In this document: positions 45,739-57,800 of the stretch, one piece after another
How the letters are laid out: the number at the start of each line of letters is the position of its first letter
Position numbering within the stretch: the stretch's first letter is position 1
Assembly: GCF_964355755.1 (NCBI RefSeq)
Contig: NC_092673.1
Span: 13,399,001 to 13,463,000, forward strand
Reading direction: 5' to 3'
Source of the DNA: Antedon mediterranea
Lineage: Eukaryota; Echinodermata; Crinoidea; Comatulida; Antedonidae
DNA length: 64,000 bases
The notes under the pieces: generated by a model
Seen by the model: only the letters and a program-made list of their open reading frames with translations
Database searches by the model: none
Told to the model about the DNA's origin: nothing
Translations under genes and position numbers: made by a program

Positions 45739-46869
45739 TTAATGGTCATTTTTGGTGTGGATTTTATCATGGCAATTTCCTGCTCATGAACAGCCAGCGT
45801 CTTTACTGACACTCTGGCTGTATTCACATTATTGTTACTTTGTGGTGTCGCCGACGAGTTGTACAAGACGTCAAGGTATTTGAGGTAATTTTACACAATA
45901 CGTTTGTTCCAACAATGGCCTCTCCACCTTCTAATCATAGTCTTTTTACAACTAACTGGTCATTGAATTTGATTATTGCCGGAGGTATGTGGGGATCCTC
46001 TAAGCTGTCTCAGCATTGATCACATCTCGATTTCTTTTCAATTTGTTGCCATGTGCAACACAATTATGGTGATTTTCTGACTTGTATTTTATGGAGTGAT
46101 GACACGGTCTACATACAACTTTGACATCCTCAAGTGCCTTCTTTGATGTTTCAGGTGGAGGTACGAGTTGGTTGTGGAATAATTGTTTGTTTCAAGTAGT
46201 AAGTTGAAATTTTTCTGTCGATTTAGATTTTTTTTGGCATCTGCCAATAGATTTTTCCATTTTTAAAAAATCTCTGACTGTTCGGTTCACCTCCCCATTT
46301 ACTGCATTTACACTCTTCAAAACCTCTTCCCATCCTTCAGCCTTGGAATGCAGCGTAACTCTGGATGAAAATTTGCAGTTAAAAATGTTATTTTTTTCGG
46401 TTTCGATGAACGTCAGCCTACATTTGCTGTCCATCGTTATTACCGGTAATTACAGCTAGGTCTAGGAATAACTACCGAGTCATTTGTCAGTCACGGATAT
46501 TTACAGGATTAATTTCAGATGACAAAATACTTAGGCTAGTATGGGATAAAACAGGACAAATTCTTCCACAACAAATACATCAAAGAGCTCGAAGGTGAAA
46601 TTCCTCTTCCATCGTTCTCTACGCCGAAGAAAACGATTATATCTTCGTTCTTCAGGAGTAATCAGATTTATAAATGGTGTTAAAAGAAATGGCCGTAAAG
46701 CATACCCAGATTGCCCCAACAAATATCCTTCTGGCATTTCAGCATTTTCAAAGGCTATGCCAAGACTATTCTCCCTGAAAATTCTGGAATCATGCGTTGA
46801 ACCGAGCCAGCGCACTACACAATTGGTGAATCGCATGTCTGGATATTTAGAACCTGAAACTGTTTCGAC
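45739..46869 (-). pseudogene. PIF/Harbinger relic: HARBI1 nuclease fragment plus Myb/SANT-like ORF, copy 1
   Basis: 46869-46531 encodes NCVVRWLGSTHDSRIFRENS, MPEGYLLGQSGYALRPFLLT, PFINLITPEERRYNRF. GSTHDS.(I/F)F, LLGDSGY.L.P.L.TP and ERRYN are the DDE-region hallmarks of Harbinger transposases. 46434-46192 encodes a separate ORF with SKAEGWEEVLKSVNAVNGE, NRTVRDFLKMEKS, the third helix pattern of Myb/SANT-like Harbinger accessory proteins. Downstream fragments read VVCRPCHHSIKYKS. The catalytic protein is truncated at both ends. A similar, more damaged array is at 51.6-52.8 kb. Confidence 0.75.
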
Positions 46870-47014
46870 ATACGACCTCTGTCAAAAAACAAACATCTTG
46901 TCCTTTCCCTATTACTCTGTTTCAGCCACTTTGCCTTTGAATCTACTTGATCAATTTTTAGCAATTGTTTCACTAATGAAAGTATTGAATTTCTGTAATT
47001 TAATTAAATTGTAC

Positions 47015-47960
47015 CTGTTTTCTTTCTTAGCATCTTTAAATATGCTTTGTATTCTTTCACATTAATTTCCGTATTCCAGTCATTTAAGAACTTCTCTTGA
47101 TCTTCTGGTTTTAAAATTGTTGCTAAACCCTTGATTAAATTGTCATCTAAATGCATTTCCATTATTTTTTTCAAAGCTTCTTGATTATTTGTAAACAGAT
47201 AGAAACATAGTGTTGCTTCTGAATGCTTGATTACCAATTTTTTTAACTTGAAGAATGGTATAATTTGGGTTAACTGTTGCTCCAAATATTCCACACATCC
47301 ATGCACGAAATCAAGATTACAGTTGGAATTGACAGTAAGAGGAAGTTTTGCACCTTTAAAAAAATGTAGTAAGCATTTTTTAAATATGAATTCAATGCAA
47401 ATAGAATTAAATACAGTACTAGTATACTAAATACTTAAAATTGATAAATATTTAAACTCTTATTCTTTTATTGTTAATAATTATCATTTTTTCTAAATTA
47501 ATTTATCATCCTCCGAATGTAATATGCTCTTCAGTTGAAGTACGGCATCCCAAATATTTGTTATTTCAGCGTTTCTTAGATCATAGTAAGAAATAACATT
47601 TTTGAGCCCTTGTGGATCAACTTCTCTTAATGCCCTGAACAGTTTTATTCTGTATGAAGACAATCCATTTCCATCAGTACTGAGCGAATTTGCTTCCAAA
47701 TACTGCTTTACAAGTTCTTCAGCACCCTTTAATTCTGATAGCTTAGAGATCTCCAATAAAAGTCTAACTTTATCAGAAGAGATAGAACCTTTGTTATGTA
47801 ATTCATTGAAAAGATCATGTGATGTGTATCCTGGATTGGTGATGTCCTCCACACACAAAATATTGAACAAGCAGCATTTTAACCAACTGTATCTTTGTCC
47901 ATTATAGTATTTACTTAACTCAGATTTCAATTTCAAGAATTTGTCAGTACCCTCAGCCAT
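47015..47960 (-). CDS. Probable death-effector-domain protein, two coding exons seen
   Basis: An acceptor (TTTTGCAG) lies 12 bases before ATG 47960, so a 5' UTR intron is likely. Residues 1-85 read FLKLKSELSKYY, DLFNELHNKGSISSDKVRLL, LEISKLSELKGAEELVKQYL. LFxxLxxxGxISxDxVxLLxEI is the DED six-helix pattern. Reading on gives 155 codons to a stop at 47493, followed by AATAAA. Alternatively a donor CTCA/GTACTG after 47681 joins in phase to exon 47353-47015, which encodes LTVNSNCNLDFVHGCVEYLE and FKLKKLVIKHSEATLCFYLF and ends at ACAG/GTACAA, so further exons are expected to the left. DED proteins assemble caspase or NF-kB signalling complexes. No break is seen. Family call is moderately sure. Confidence 0.55.
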
Positions 47961-50449
47961 TTTACCAAATCTGCAAAATCAAAATACCAGATTATATTAA
48001 TTTCTCATTTAAATTTCATTTACATTCTGTACATCTACTGAATGGGCCTCTATGCTTTGAATTTTATTATATAATGTCCATGCATTTTTATTAGACTGTT
48101 TATGTATATTATACAATAATAATAAAATAATAACGTGTTTATGTCCACTTAATAAACTTTAAAAATAAAGTATTATACAGATTTTGACTGCTTAGAAGTT
48201 AAATATAAGAATTGACATCTCAGAGGGAATCATATTAAGTTCGAGGGAATATATATTTCCCGAACACTAACACTTCAACTATAGCAAAATACTGTAAATA
48301 CAACTCCCGGTACATATCGACTACCCCGTCGATACGCTAATCAGCAAGTATCCAAATGCCACAATACTGCGTGATTAACTTTACCGGTATGTTACGAATA
48401 CGAATAGAACTTTATTGCAATCAAACGAAAGATTGAAGTTTAACAAAAGCGTTTCACTCAGAACAATAAAATGCAATATAAAAATATAAAAGACATTTAG
48501 AAAGGTAGAACATACAATCAAAATATTAAAACAAAATTACAATAAAATATCACTTCAATCAATAAATAGACCAACTTCAATAAACTAACAAATGCACCGT
48601 AAGCACAATAAGTTAATAGGTTTCGGAGGACGAAATACCTCGCGATCACGTTAAGAATGCCAGCCCGGCAATCAAGGCACCCGCCTCCCCACCCAAAAAA
48701 AACAACTTCCGAGCTTTCGCTCGCAGCGGCAATGTTGTGATTTTAGGTTGGTGCTGGAATGGCCTGCTACGCTCGCGCTAAGGTCAAATTTTCGTTCGCC
48801 AAAATGGCGAAAGGTTTTGAAAAACATTAGCCAAATTGAAAATCCTTTAGCCAAATTTTAAAAACCATAAAAATTCGCAAAAATGTTTATTAAATAAAAA
48901 ATGCATGTATTTGTTTGTTATTTTACTTCTTTTACATTTATATTATTATTAGGTATCCCAATGAAGCCGATTTTCGTTACCGCGATTTTAACACGTTCGT
49001 GAAATTTCAAAAAGTGACGTGTCTTTGAAGTTAAAAATATACTATTTCTTATGTACCCATGAGAATAAAAATTATATGCCTGGAAAGATCTTGTTTAAGG
49101 GATTATTTTTATATATTTTTAATCTATGTTTATTAAATATTTTAATAGAAAACGCGAGTTAAAAATGAGGTACAAAAGCCGGCGAGCCGAAATCCGCGCG
49201 CTAAAAATAACTTTGGAAAACACCTACCCATTTTCGCACCCGATCGCACGAGGTCCATAATAGGTGGTGGAGTAATTTTTGTTGCATGTTATCAGGCTTT
49301 AAATACTCTTTATTTTGATATGTAAATCGGTTATTATTATTATGTACATCCGCCTCATATGTCAATTTTAACGATAAAAATTGAATTTTTGAGTCTTTTT
49401 CATTATCAAAATCTGGCTAATTTAGTATTGAATTAAAGCTAATTTATATTTCTGTTTGATAAACCACATCGTTTTATTTGACTTTGCGTGTACCTCGTGC
49501 GAAGAAGCCAACAAGACCAACCACTGAAAAAAATAATCCCTACCATAAATATCAGTGTTTACCATTTTCCGCCTATTACTAAATTACCGTCGCCCAGGCA
49601 ATGTGCATGGTATGCATGTATGAGCGCGTTAATTAATGATTGGATAACCCCCACAGTGGACTGTTCCATTTTCTGAACTAGTCTTCGCCGCACACGAGGC
49701 ATGTCGAAAAATGTTGCCTCTCATCATGGAATATTTGCTTCGAAACGTTAATTTTACCGATTTATTAAATTATTTAATAAGTGGAATATTTATCAATCTA
49801 TTATATAAAACAAGTACGTTAGGAAGAAATGTACCGCAGAAATTTAAGAAGCTTTGAATTTGCTATGCAGCGGCCGTAACCCATTCCATGTAGGCGGCCG
49901 AAACGCGCTTTGGCCAGGGTTGCCGTTGTAGTATACGCTGTTTCTTAGCTATTCAATTTAAAGCGCAACTTTCGGTTAGAATAATCGAAAGAGAAATAAA
50001 ATTAAACATGCTAACATTATACTATTGAGGTAATTACTTTGTTAATTTTATATTTAAAATTCCCCTTTTTAAATAACAGAACAGCCTCGTTTACGGAAGT
50101 ATTCGTCCACATGTTTCTGTTTACATTTTCTTCTTGAAGTTCATTTTCTACGTCGAAGAATAGGGACTTCCCCTTTTATTTGCTCATCATCGATCACGTC
50201 GACGACGGCCGGCCACGAACCAATCACATTAGAGAGTTTACGAAACACGACTGAGAGGGACGACGACGGATTACCAGTTTAGTTAGGCCTAGTAGCCTAG
50301 GCCTAGATAGTAATAGCTACTAGGCCTAGCTGCGGCCTATTCTTTCTAGGCCTAGGCCCTCGCCTACTTTTAGGCAGCAAATGGCACTTTATTTTAAGTG
50401 ATAATTTTATCTATTTAGTATTATTAAATTAGGTCATCAATCAGAAATC
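47961..50449. other. Non-coding; likely promoter side of the DED gene
   Basis: No gene supported. Contains an AT-rich LINE-tail-like stretch (AGAACTTTATTGCAATCAAA near 48409), a GC-richer patch around 48.6-48.8 kb with GAGCTTTCGCTCGC, and a TAGGCCTA cluster at 50.28-50.37 kb. Confidence 0.4.
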
Positions 50450-50910
50450 GATGGTCATCATCTTTTTTATACACATCACCGCCGGTCTTTGATTAAAGTA
50501 ATGATTGACAACGATAGTACAGTAGTTACAAATAGCTGTGTAATTTTAATTTATATAACTATCGTATAACTATGTAACATACATAATTTGTATTTGACTA
50601 TAGAGGAAATGTATATATATACATGGTTAGATTCGATTATACTTGATCTGTATTGACGATACTTTAATGTTGTTTAAGCAATGTTTTACTTGAGCGTTAG
50701 GTCATCAACTTTGTTTGATACCGGTTTCAGTTGGCCTATCAATTTCTTTGCAGTACACTCGAATAATGAAACAGAATTTTCAGAATGCGAATCAGAGAGT
50801 GTAGAAATTTGTAACAAATGTCCTAATGATTGGTGTAAAGAAAGGCATAAGGGGAGTAAATATCTTGAGTATCAGCAGAATAATCAAAAAAGAAGAATGA
50901 CTTCTTAAAT
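50450..50910 (+). repeat. Second copy of the 34.83-35.40 kb segment, with open plus-strand frame
   Basis: The 75-codon frame at 50681-50908 reads ETEFSECESESVEICNKCPN, DWCKERHKGSKYLEYQQ and has a C-x2-C-x4-C cluster. The other copy carries a stop within it. No known domain. Expression is unproven. Confidence 0.5.
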
Positions 50911-51169
50911 AAGGATTCACACATCAAAGTATTCCTTCTATCACAATCTGTGACACAGCAATTATTTTTATTTCTTATGTTAATGTTGATTTTGCAATCC
51001 TATCCTGTCCGTGACGCCAATTGTTATGGTTCGAGGACTTGCCGAAATAACTACAACCACTTTGGTCGGAATCATACTTTCTTGTTGATAACCACGACCA
51101 TCTTGGTCTAAATCATAATGTCTTCTGCCTATATCGCGCTGCAAATACTTACTGTACCTTGTTCCTTGT

Positions 51170-51470
51170 TTCTGCGAATATCTCCAAGCTTTTTAATTTC
51201 AACCCCGTCAAGAACCTTCTTTACCTCATCACTTACGTCTTCCTTCAAAATCTATACATCTCTCTCTCTTTCTATCAAGTCTGCAACAACCTTGTCAATT
51301 TCCGTCTCTTCTGGATTAATACCACTGGCCTTTCCTTCCTCATTTTGTTTCTTGATACCCTTTGCTTTTAATGTATTCCATCTATCTCTGATTGCCTTTA
51401 AAGTTTATTTGCTTACTCATTCCTGTGGCAATTTCCCTCAATATTGTTCCTCGTTGTTGTGTTCTTGATC
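51170..51470 (-). pseudogene. Myb/SANT-like protein relic
   Basis: The minus strand reads RGTILREIATGMSKQIN, RWNTLKAKGIKKQNEEGKAS, GINPEETEIDKVVADLIERE, a stop, then EVKKVLDGVEIKKLGDIRRN to a possible donor. W.(T/L)L(K/R)...KK..EE.KASGI(N/D)P(E)xTE(I/L)D follows Myb/SANT domains in a large invertebrate family. At least two in-frame stops are present. Confidence 0.45.
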
Positions 51471-51599
51471 TAAACCTAAATGGTTCACAAACCATTACTT
51501 TTTTTAAACAAAATGATGTCATTTTCTTCAGTCCATTTCATGTTACTGGTTCTCAAGAATAAACAAAAGAACGGATATTCTCACTAAATAATAGGTAAA

Positions 51600-52796
51600 T
51601 TATGTTTGTTTAGTGGATTCTATAAGCTTATTAGTTAGCCATAGGGCCAGCCTATATACACAGGCGAATATTAAGACCAAAGACCTAAGATTACAAATTC
51701 TAAGATATTTTATCTTTAATAGCTGGTTCCAGACGATGTTTGAATCCGTCATCATTGCAAGTGCCTTGTCCACCATGATGTTTTTTGGAGTACTATACGC
51801 TTCTTTAATGGTCGTCTTTGATGTAGATTTTATCATGGCAATTTCCTGCTCATGAACAGCCAGCGTCTTTACTGACACTCTGGCTGTATTCACGTATGTC
51901 GTAGCATCTTCTGTTTAGTGTTTTTTTAGAACACATTATTGTTAATTTGTGCTGTCGCCGACGAGTTGTACAAGACGTCAATACAATACATACTCTTCGT
52001 TTGTTCCAAGATGGCCTCTCCACTTTCTAATTGTAGTCTTTTTACAACTAACTGGTCATTGAATTTGATTATTGCCGGAGGTATGTGAGGATCTTCTAAG
52101 CTGTCTAATGGAGTACTTCAACAGCATTGATCACATCTCGATTTCTTTTCAATTTGTTGGCATGTGCAACACAATTATGGTGATTTACTGACTTGTATTT
52201 TATGGAGTGATGACACGGTCTACATACAACTTTGACATCCTCAAGTGCTTTCTTTGATATTTGAAATTTTTCTGTCGATTTAGATCTTTTTTGGCATCTG
52301 CCAATAGATTTTTCCATTTTTAAAAATCTCTTTGACTGTTCGGTTGACCTCCCCATTTACACTCTTCAAAACCTCTTCCCATGCTTCAGCCTTGGAATGC
52401 AGCATAACTCTGGATGAAAATTTTCAGTTCAAAATGTTATTTTTTCGGTTTCGATGAACGTCTGCCTACATTTGCTGTCTATAGTTATTACCGGTAATTA
52501 CAGCTAGGCCTAGTAATAACTATCGAGTCGTTTGTCAGTCAAACGACATTGGTCACGGATATTTACAGGATTAAATGATAAAATAAAAATAAAAAATAAA
52601 TGGCCGTAAAGCATACCCAGATTCCCCAAACAAATATCCTTCTGGCATTTCAGCATTTTCAAAGGCTACGCCAGGACTATTCTCCCTGAAAATTCTGGAA
52701 TCATGTGTTGAACCGAGCCAGCGCACTACACAATTGAGTGAATCGCATGTCTGGATATTTAGAACCTGAAACTGTTTCGGCATACTTGAAGACCTC
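51600..52796 (-). pseudogene. PIF/Harbinger relic, copy 2
   Basis: 52796-52571 encodes NCVVRWLGSTHDSRIFRENS and MPEGYLFGESGYALRPF, then is replaced by unrelated sequence. 52356-52105 keeps the Myb-like downstream segment FLKMEKSIGRCQKRSKSTEK and VVCRPCHHSIKYKS. 51893-51600 encodes VNTARVSVKTLAVHEQEIAM, ending in a hydrophobic segment. The order matches 45.74-46.87 kb at an offset of about 6 kb, with local deletions and insertions, so one derives from the other or both from an element family. Confidence 0.65.
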
Positions 52797-53523
52797 TGTT
52801 TCAGCCACTATGCCTTTGAAGTATTCTCAGACATATTGATGTATACCTGAATTGCAGCCATTACTATAAGGTCCTTTTCAGCTAAAAAAAAGGTTGAAAA
52901 ATATTTTAACTGCATTCATATCCTTTTAAATTTTAGATATAGGCCCTATATAGCCATAGGTAAACTTACACTACGCAAGATGCTTAGCCCAAATTGGAAT
53001 TATCAAAGATTAATTTTTATTCTCTAGCTAGGACGGCTTAGTTTTTAGGTGTTCGTATTAACTTGGATATTTAACAAAATAATCATAAATTTACCATTAT
53101 TGAAAGCCAGCATATCAAGTCTTGCTTGCAAAAAACCGGTCAACACCAATTGCTTCAGAACATCTACCTTTACAACCACATCTGAAATTGTAGCATTGGG
53201 TACGCTCTTTTTCTTTGAAATCGTCTTCAAATGGAATATTCATCCCCATCTGTCAAGCATTTTTCTTTCTGACCTCTGGTAGTCCGGTAGCAGCAGGGGG
53301 ATATCACCACCCGAAAGGGGACAAATTACCATCTAACTTTTCTAGACCAGAATTTTCCGTAGATTACGAATATGGAAGGTAATCAAACAGAATAGCAAGC
53401 ATTTTCGATATGGTGAAAAATTCCTTTGTGTTTTCTTCTCTTGGCCAATAATTTTCCAATAGAAAAAATGAGCGTTTCTTTTCTTTTTAATCTTCCTTAC
53501 TACTGCTAAAGGTAGATTCCGAT

Positions 53524-53838
53524 TTAAAACAGATAAATGAACAGATGCAACCCAGCGTAAATATACAATATATTATCATGTGTCGTCTCGGTAATCAGCG
53601 AGCGTAAGCTTTGTGATAGGAACTTTAAACCAGAAATATTAGAAAAAGCTCCAATTTCATCAATGAAAGAGTAAAGACTTATTTCGTCTTGACTAAAAAT
53701 GATAGTGTCATCAGCCAATTATGCCAACTTTACAACATTTTTTTTGGAAGAGTAAAACCTTTGCACGAAGGATTTTCTCTTATATTTATGGTCATGATTT
53801 CTACAACCAATATGAACAATATTGGGAAGTATTAATAC
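53524..53838 (-). pseudogene. L1/Tx1-like LINE reverse transcriptase fragment
   Basis: The minus strand reads ILFILVVEIMTINIRENPSC, KGFTLPKK, a frame slip and a stop, then LADDTIIFSQDEISLYSFID and FSNISGLKF. P.LF.L..E.(M/L)...IR......(K)GI, then LADD(T/I), is RT motifs B-C of L1/Tx1 LINEs. It stops abruptly at 53838, where the RecQ-like repeat begins. It may belong to the same family as the fragment at 1-444. Confidence 0.65.
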
Positions 53839-53842
53839 TTAC

Positions 53843-54189
53843 CAGAAAGATTGCTGGAAATGTTATGCATTGACCCACTTGCATAGATTCTAAGTGCTGT
53901 GCACACTTGCAGGCATCGCAGCACAAATGTTTTACCACACTGCTTGGTTCACATTCAAAAAGCTCATAAGCATTTTCCTTCTACATTCATGACCTGAAAT
54001 GTATTCTTTCATTAATTCAGAAAGTTCTACGTTTACTGTGGCTATATTTGAGTAGAATTGCAAAACTCTGTTTAGATGAATCACATGTGGCGTCATATAC
54101 TTCAACACCTAAAGTCATCATGAACATTTTGTACAGATCTCTACAGTGACTCCTCCTCCTCCTACAAAACACAATTGTTCTGGATGATT
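53843..54189 (-). pseudogene. RecQ-like helicase C-terminal exon, left copy
   Basis: It is nearly identical to 61260-61602 but has a 3-bp insertion in the CTCCTCCTCC run and a 1-bp insertion near TCAGAAAGTTCTACG that breaks the frame. Acceptor (AATAG) and donor (CTG/GTAAG) are conserved. See the right copy for motifs. Confidence 0.6.
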
Positions 54190-54887
54190 CTATTTTTTAA
54201 ATTTTCAATTATTGCAAAAATATGCTAAAAGCATTGGCAATAGAGATCGTAATTTACCAATCATTAATTCACCAACCAATAATTCTTTATTTCCCAATAC
54301 ACCTTCTGCCAGCATCTGTGAAGAAACGACAAGAAACAAAAAGCAAAGGACAAAAAGCCCAAGGTAATAGTAATTTTAACATTATTCTTGTGTCACATCT
54401 ACAGGTTACTTAAAGTTACAGTAACATGTACAACCCGATTTAACTTGTTCTAGAATGTCAGGAGCACTTTAGTTAAAATTAATTAAAACAAATACCATCA
54501 AATCTCTTTTGTAATTTGGACTTCTTCGAGGTTGCCACAAGAATCACAAGAACAGCCTCAGAATCCATGCGTATGACAGCCTCAATGTAACATAGTCAGA
54601 AATCATGTGTCAAGTCACCAAAATCCAGACTTCGCAGTCCACTATTCCACAACAACCATTTCACAGAGCTAATGAATCAGCAACAAAGACAGCAACTAGT
54701 CATGCTATTCATGCATGCAGGCTATTTTTTTTAGAAAAGTAGTAATGTTTTTTTGTTTTAACTATTATTAATACAATACTAATCAGTGGGAAGAATCAAC
54801 TGTACCTATTGCTTTCATGTAATTTGTTAGGAAACTGACATAAATTGTTAATTATTATGTTCACATAATGTATAGATGTTCAAATTT
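54190..54887. other. Repeat flank with an insertion of about 400 bp
   Basis: The RecQ-exon repeat continues to about 54808. Relative to the copy at 61.6-61.83 kb, it carries extra sequence between about 54370 and 54765, without coding features. Confidence 0.6.
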
Positions 54888-57800
54888 CTACCTTTCAAAT
54901 CTGATTTTCTTTGCACAGTTTCCTGTATTATTGTCAATACCTGCTGCTGTTGCCCATAGGTTTGTGCCATCTGCATCTAGAAAATAGTTAATTCTTGCAA
55001 ATTTTGTTATTCCTTGTTCGAGATATTGAACAACGTTGGCGATTCGTTTTTTTAGTCTATGGCAATCTGCTGAATACAGAGACTTGCAATTTAAATACGT
55101 GGTTGCCATTGCAGTGTCGGTAGATTCGTCATGGACACGTTTCATTCCAAAATGATCTAGATTTAAAAGAAATGAAATATAATAACAGTAGAATAGCTGA
55201 TTGTAATACCATTGTTATATGATGATTGCAATTTAGAAGGTAATGAGTAGATTGCTTTAATTCAATTTTGTATGGGTTGGAATAATATGTATGTTTCTCC
55301 ACTATCTTACCTGCTCTCGAATGCAAAACAACCAAATGCCCAAAAAGGGACTGCATTCCTTACACAGTCAACAAGATGTGCGCATATGTTACGCAAATTT
55401 ATAGTGCAAATTTCTTGGCCTTTAAGAAAACAAAATTGCAAATGAACAAAATATGCTTGAACAAAGTGATTGTTACAATCATTAAGTATGTTATTAAAAA
55501 TAGACATTTTCCACTGCTAAATATTCTTACTCGAGCAAACAAGCTCAAATCACTTTGGATAACTGAAGGTATAGCCAAGTCAATCAAAACTAGGCAAAAG
55601 CTGTATGCTAGATATATTCCTCGTCATCACCTTCACATTGGAAAAAATATTTGTATTTGGTAAATGTAAAAAAAAAAAATTTGTTCCCAACTAAAATAAT
55701 AAATGGTCAATGTGAATATACAAAATAAATGACAAAGAAAAAGCCGAATCTTTTATTTCATTTTTCTAAAATATTGCAAATTCTTTTTTGGAATACTCCA
55801 TTCAACCTCACAATGATTTCCTTTAGGGTAATTTTCCTTCATCATTATTTTTTAAACCTGTATGTGAACAAGAATTTTGTCTTACAGTAAATACATACAT
55901 ACACATTTTACAATTCTAGATGAACACAACTCTAGCCTCATCACTGTGGTTATGACTCTTTGTCTATTTGGATCATCAAAGAGCATGTGAACCTCTGTAG
56001 CGAGAGTGGTGCAGGATTGGCCTTTGCTTTTCCCTGTGTTTGAGGCATACAGATTTTTTGGCTATTTTGTTGCTATGACCATGCTATGTTTTTTGTGGTT
56101 GAGGAAGGTTTTTTGTTGAACTTGTGAACATGTTTTCGTTTGCTGTTATTGTTAGCCCAACAACATTGTGCCGATATTGTGTCCGTATACATTGGCGACA
56201 TCATAGCAAACTTGTGTCGTACACATAGTTTAACCGCCTCTATGGCGCACTGCATAGAGTATGCTGTGACTGTAGTTTCTTTTGCTTGTGATTTCTGTAA
56301 AACCGAAGGTTGACTGGGCATTGGCGTGGAGTTGTCCTGTGGCAATTGTTTACCGCATTAAATATGGCCTGGAACACTAAACAAATTAGGGATTGGTATT
56401 TTCGTTGAATGGTTATGGACCATTTATTTATTTAGCCTTTCACAATTGATCAAAAGTGGGTGCATCAATTGAAATAGCATTTTATGTTATTCATTTTATG
56501 TTATTAGAATCCACTTAGTTTTAAAATTTGTAACGGTTTAAAAATGAACCAAATTATTGCAGTAGGTTCATATATATTAATGTGCCCCAGTATGCAACCT
56601 TGAAATTACTTAATTACTTAATTACTTATTTAACAACAGGAGTTGTATCTCTTTCGTAAAAGCTCATCGCCTTTGAAATAGAGCGCATCTCAGTTTTACG
56701 TGCCCAAGATTCTTAAAATTTTTATTAATGTAATTATTTAGATACTTATCTTCAAAAATAGTTTTCTTTATATGTCAATTTGATGACGTTACCATGTTAG
56801 AAATTTGATTTAAAAGATGGGTCTCGTAATTTCATTTATGCTACGCTGTATATAACATATACAGTGTGTTCTGTAAATACTGTAATATGCTGTCAGCACT
56901 GTAAACATATTTAATTCATGTCATACTCATAGGATGGCATAATAATTGCCGGCGTTCATATTTTAACGACATATGTGCATGTTGCGTTTGCGCGGGTAAC
57001 CCAAACTCGTCAAAGAATCTAGTTTAAAATGTTAAATTTCTTTTTCTCTTGTTTTGTTCAATAATCAATAAACAAACTTACCATAGTAGGTCTTGTAAAG
57101 CTGGTAGAATGTACGAAATAACGTCTTTGCAGATTTTAGTTCATTCGGTGTTATTTCCTCCCGCAAACAAATATGCAATGCGGTGGCGAACATTGCAAAA
57201 TGTGTGTAGTAATTGTCAGGTAGTATTCCTTTGAATACTACACAACCATAATACAAGCACAATGAACGGAAATACAAACTCAAAAATAAATTGTAAAATG
57301 GAAAATATACGCCAACTGCAAAAGTACTCCATGCACATACAGGCCAAGCGGTGGCGTAAAAAAAAATTACCAAAATGCATTCGTGAAGCTTTGTAATTCT
57401 GTTGTATAAACGGGCGTGATAAGGCAGGCTTTATTTGTAAACAACCCAACAAAAGTGAAAGAGGGCTTTGCCGATTCTTACAAAGGGAGGATACCGCCGC
57501 CTCGGCGCCTCGTATGTAGCATGACCCAGAGATTGACGCCCGTGAGTTGGGCCAACTTCTAATCAAAATATAATGTTAATATTTTTGTACCGTATTTTTT
57601 TAGACGGTTTACTATAATATTGAATATTGGTTACTAACAAAAAGAGATAAATATTTTCTACAATTAGTAGGCCTGATGCGCCTGACTAAACCCGACTGAC
57701 CACACACGCCCTGATAGCTTCTAATAACGTCTTAAGTCATGAAAAATAAAGATTTATAAAATCATCCTTTTTACAGGCCATTTTTAATATTCACTTTAAT

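Noticed and set aside
46595-47065. 156-codon plus-strand frame
   Set aside because: Antisense of the Harbinger transposase fragment and of a DED-gene intron; no motif of its own.
53045-53282. Overlapping short frames, one with CGCKGRCS
   Set aside because: Too short, with no splice context and no clear choice of strand.
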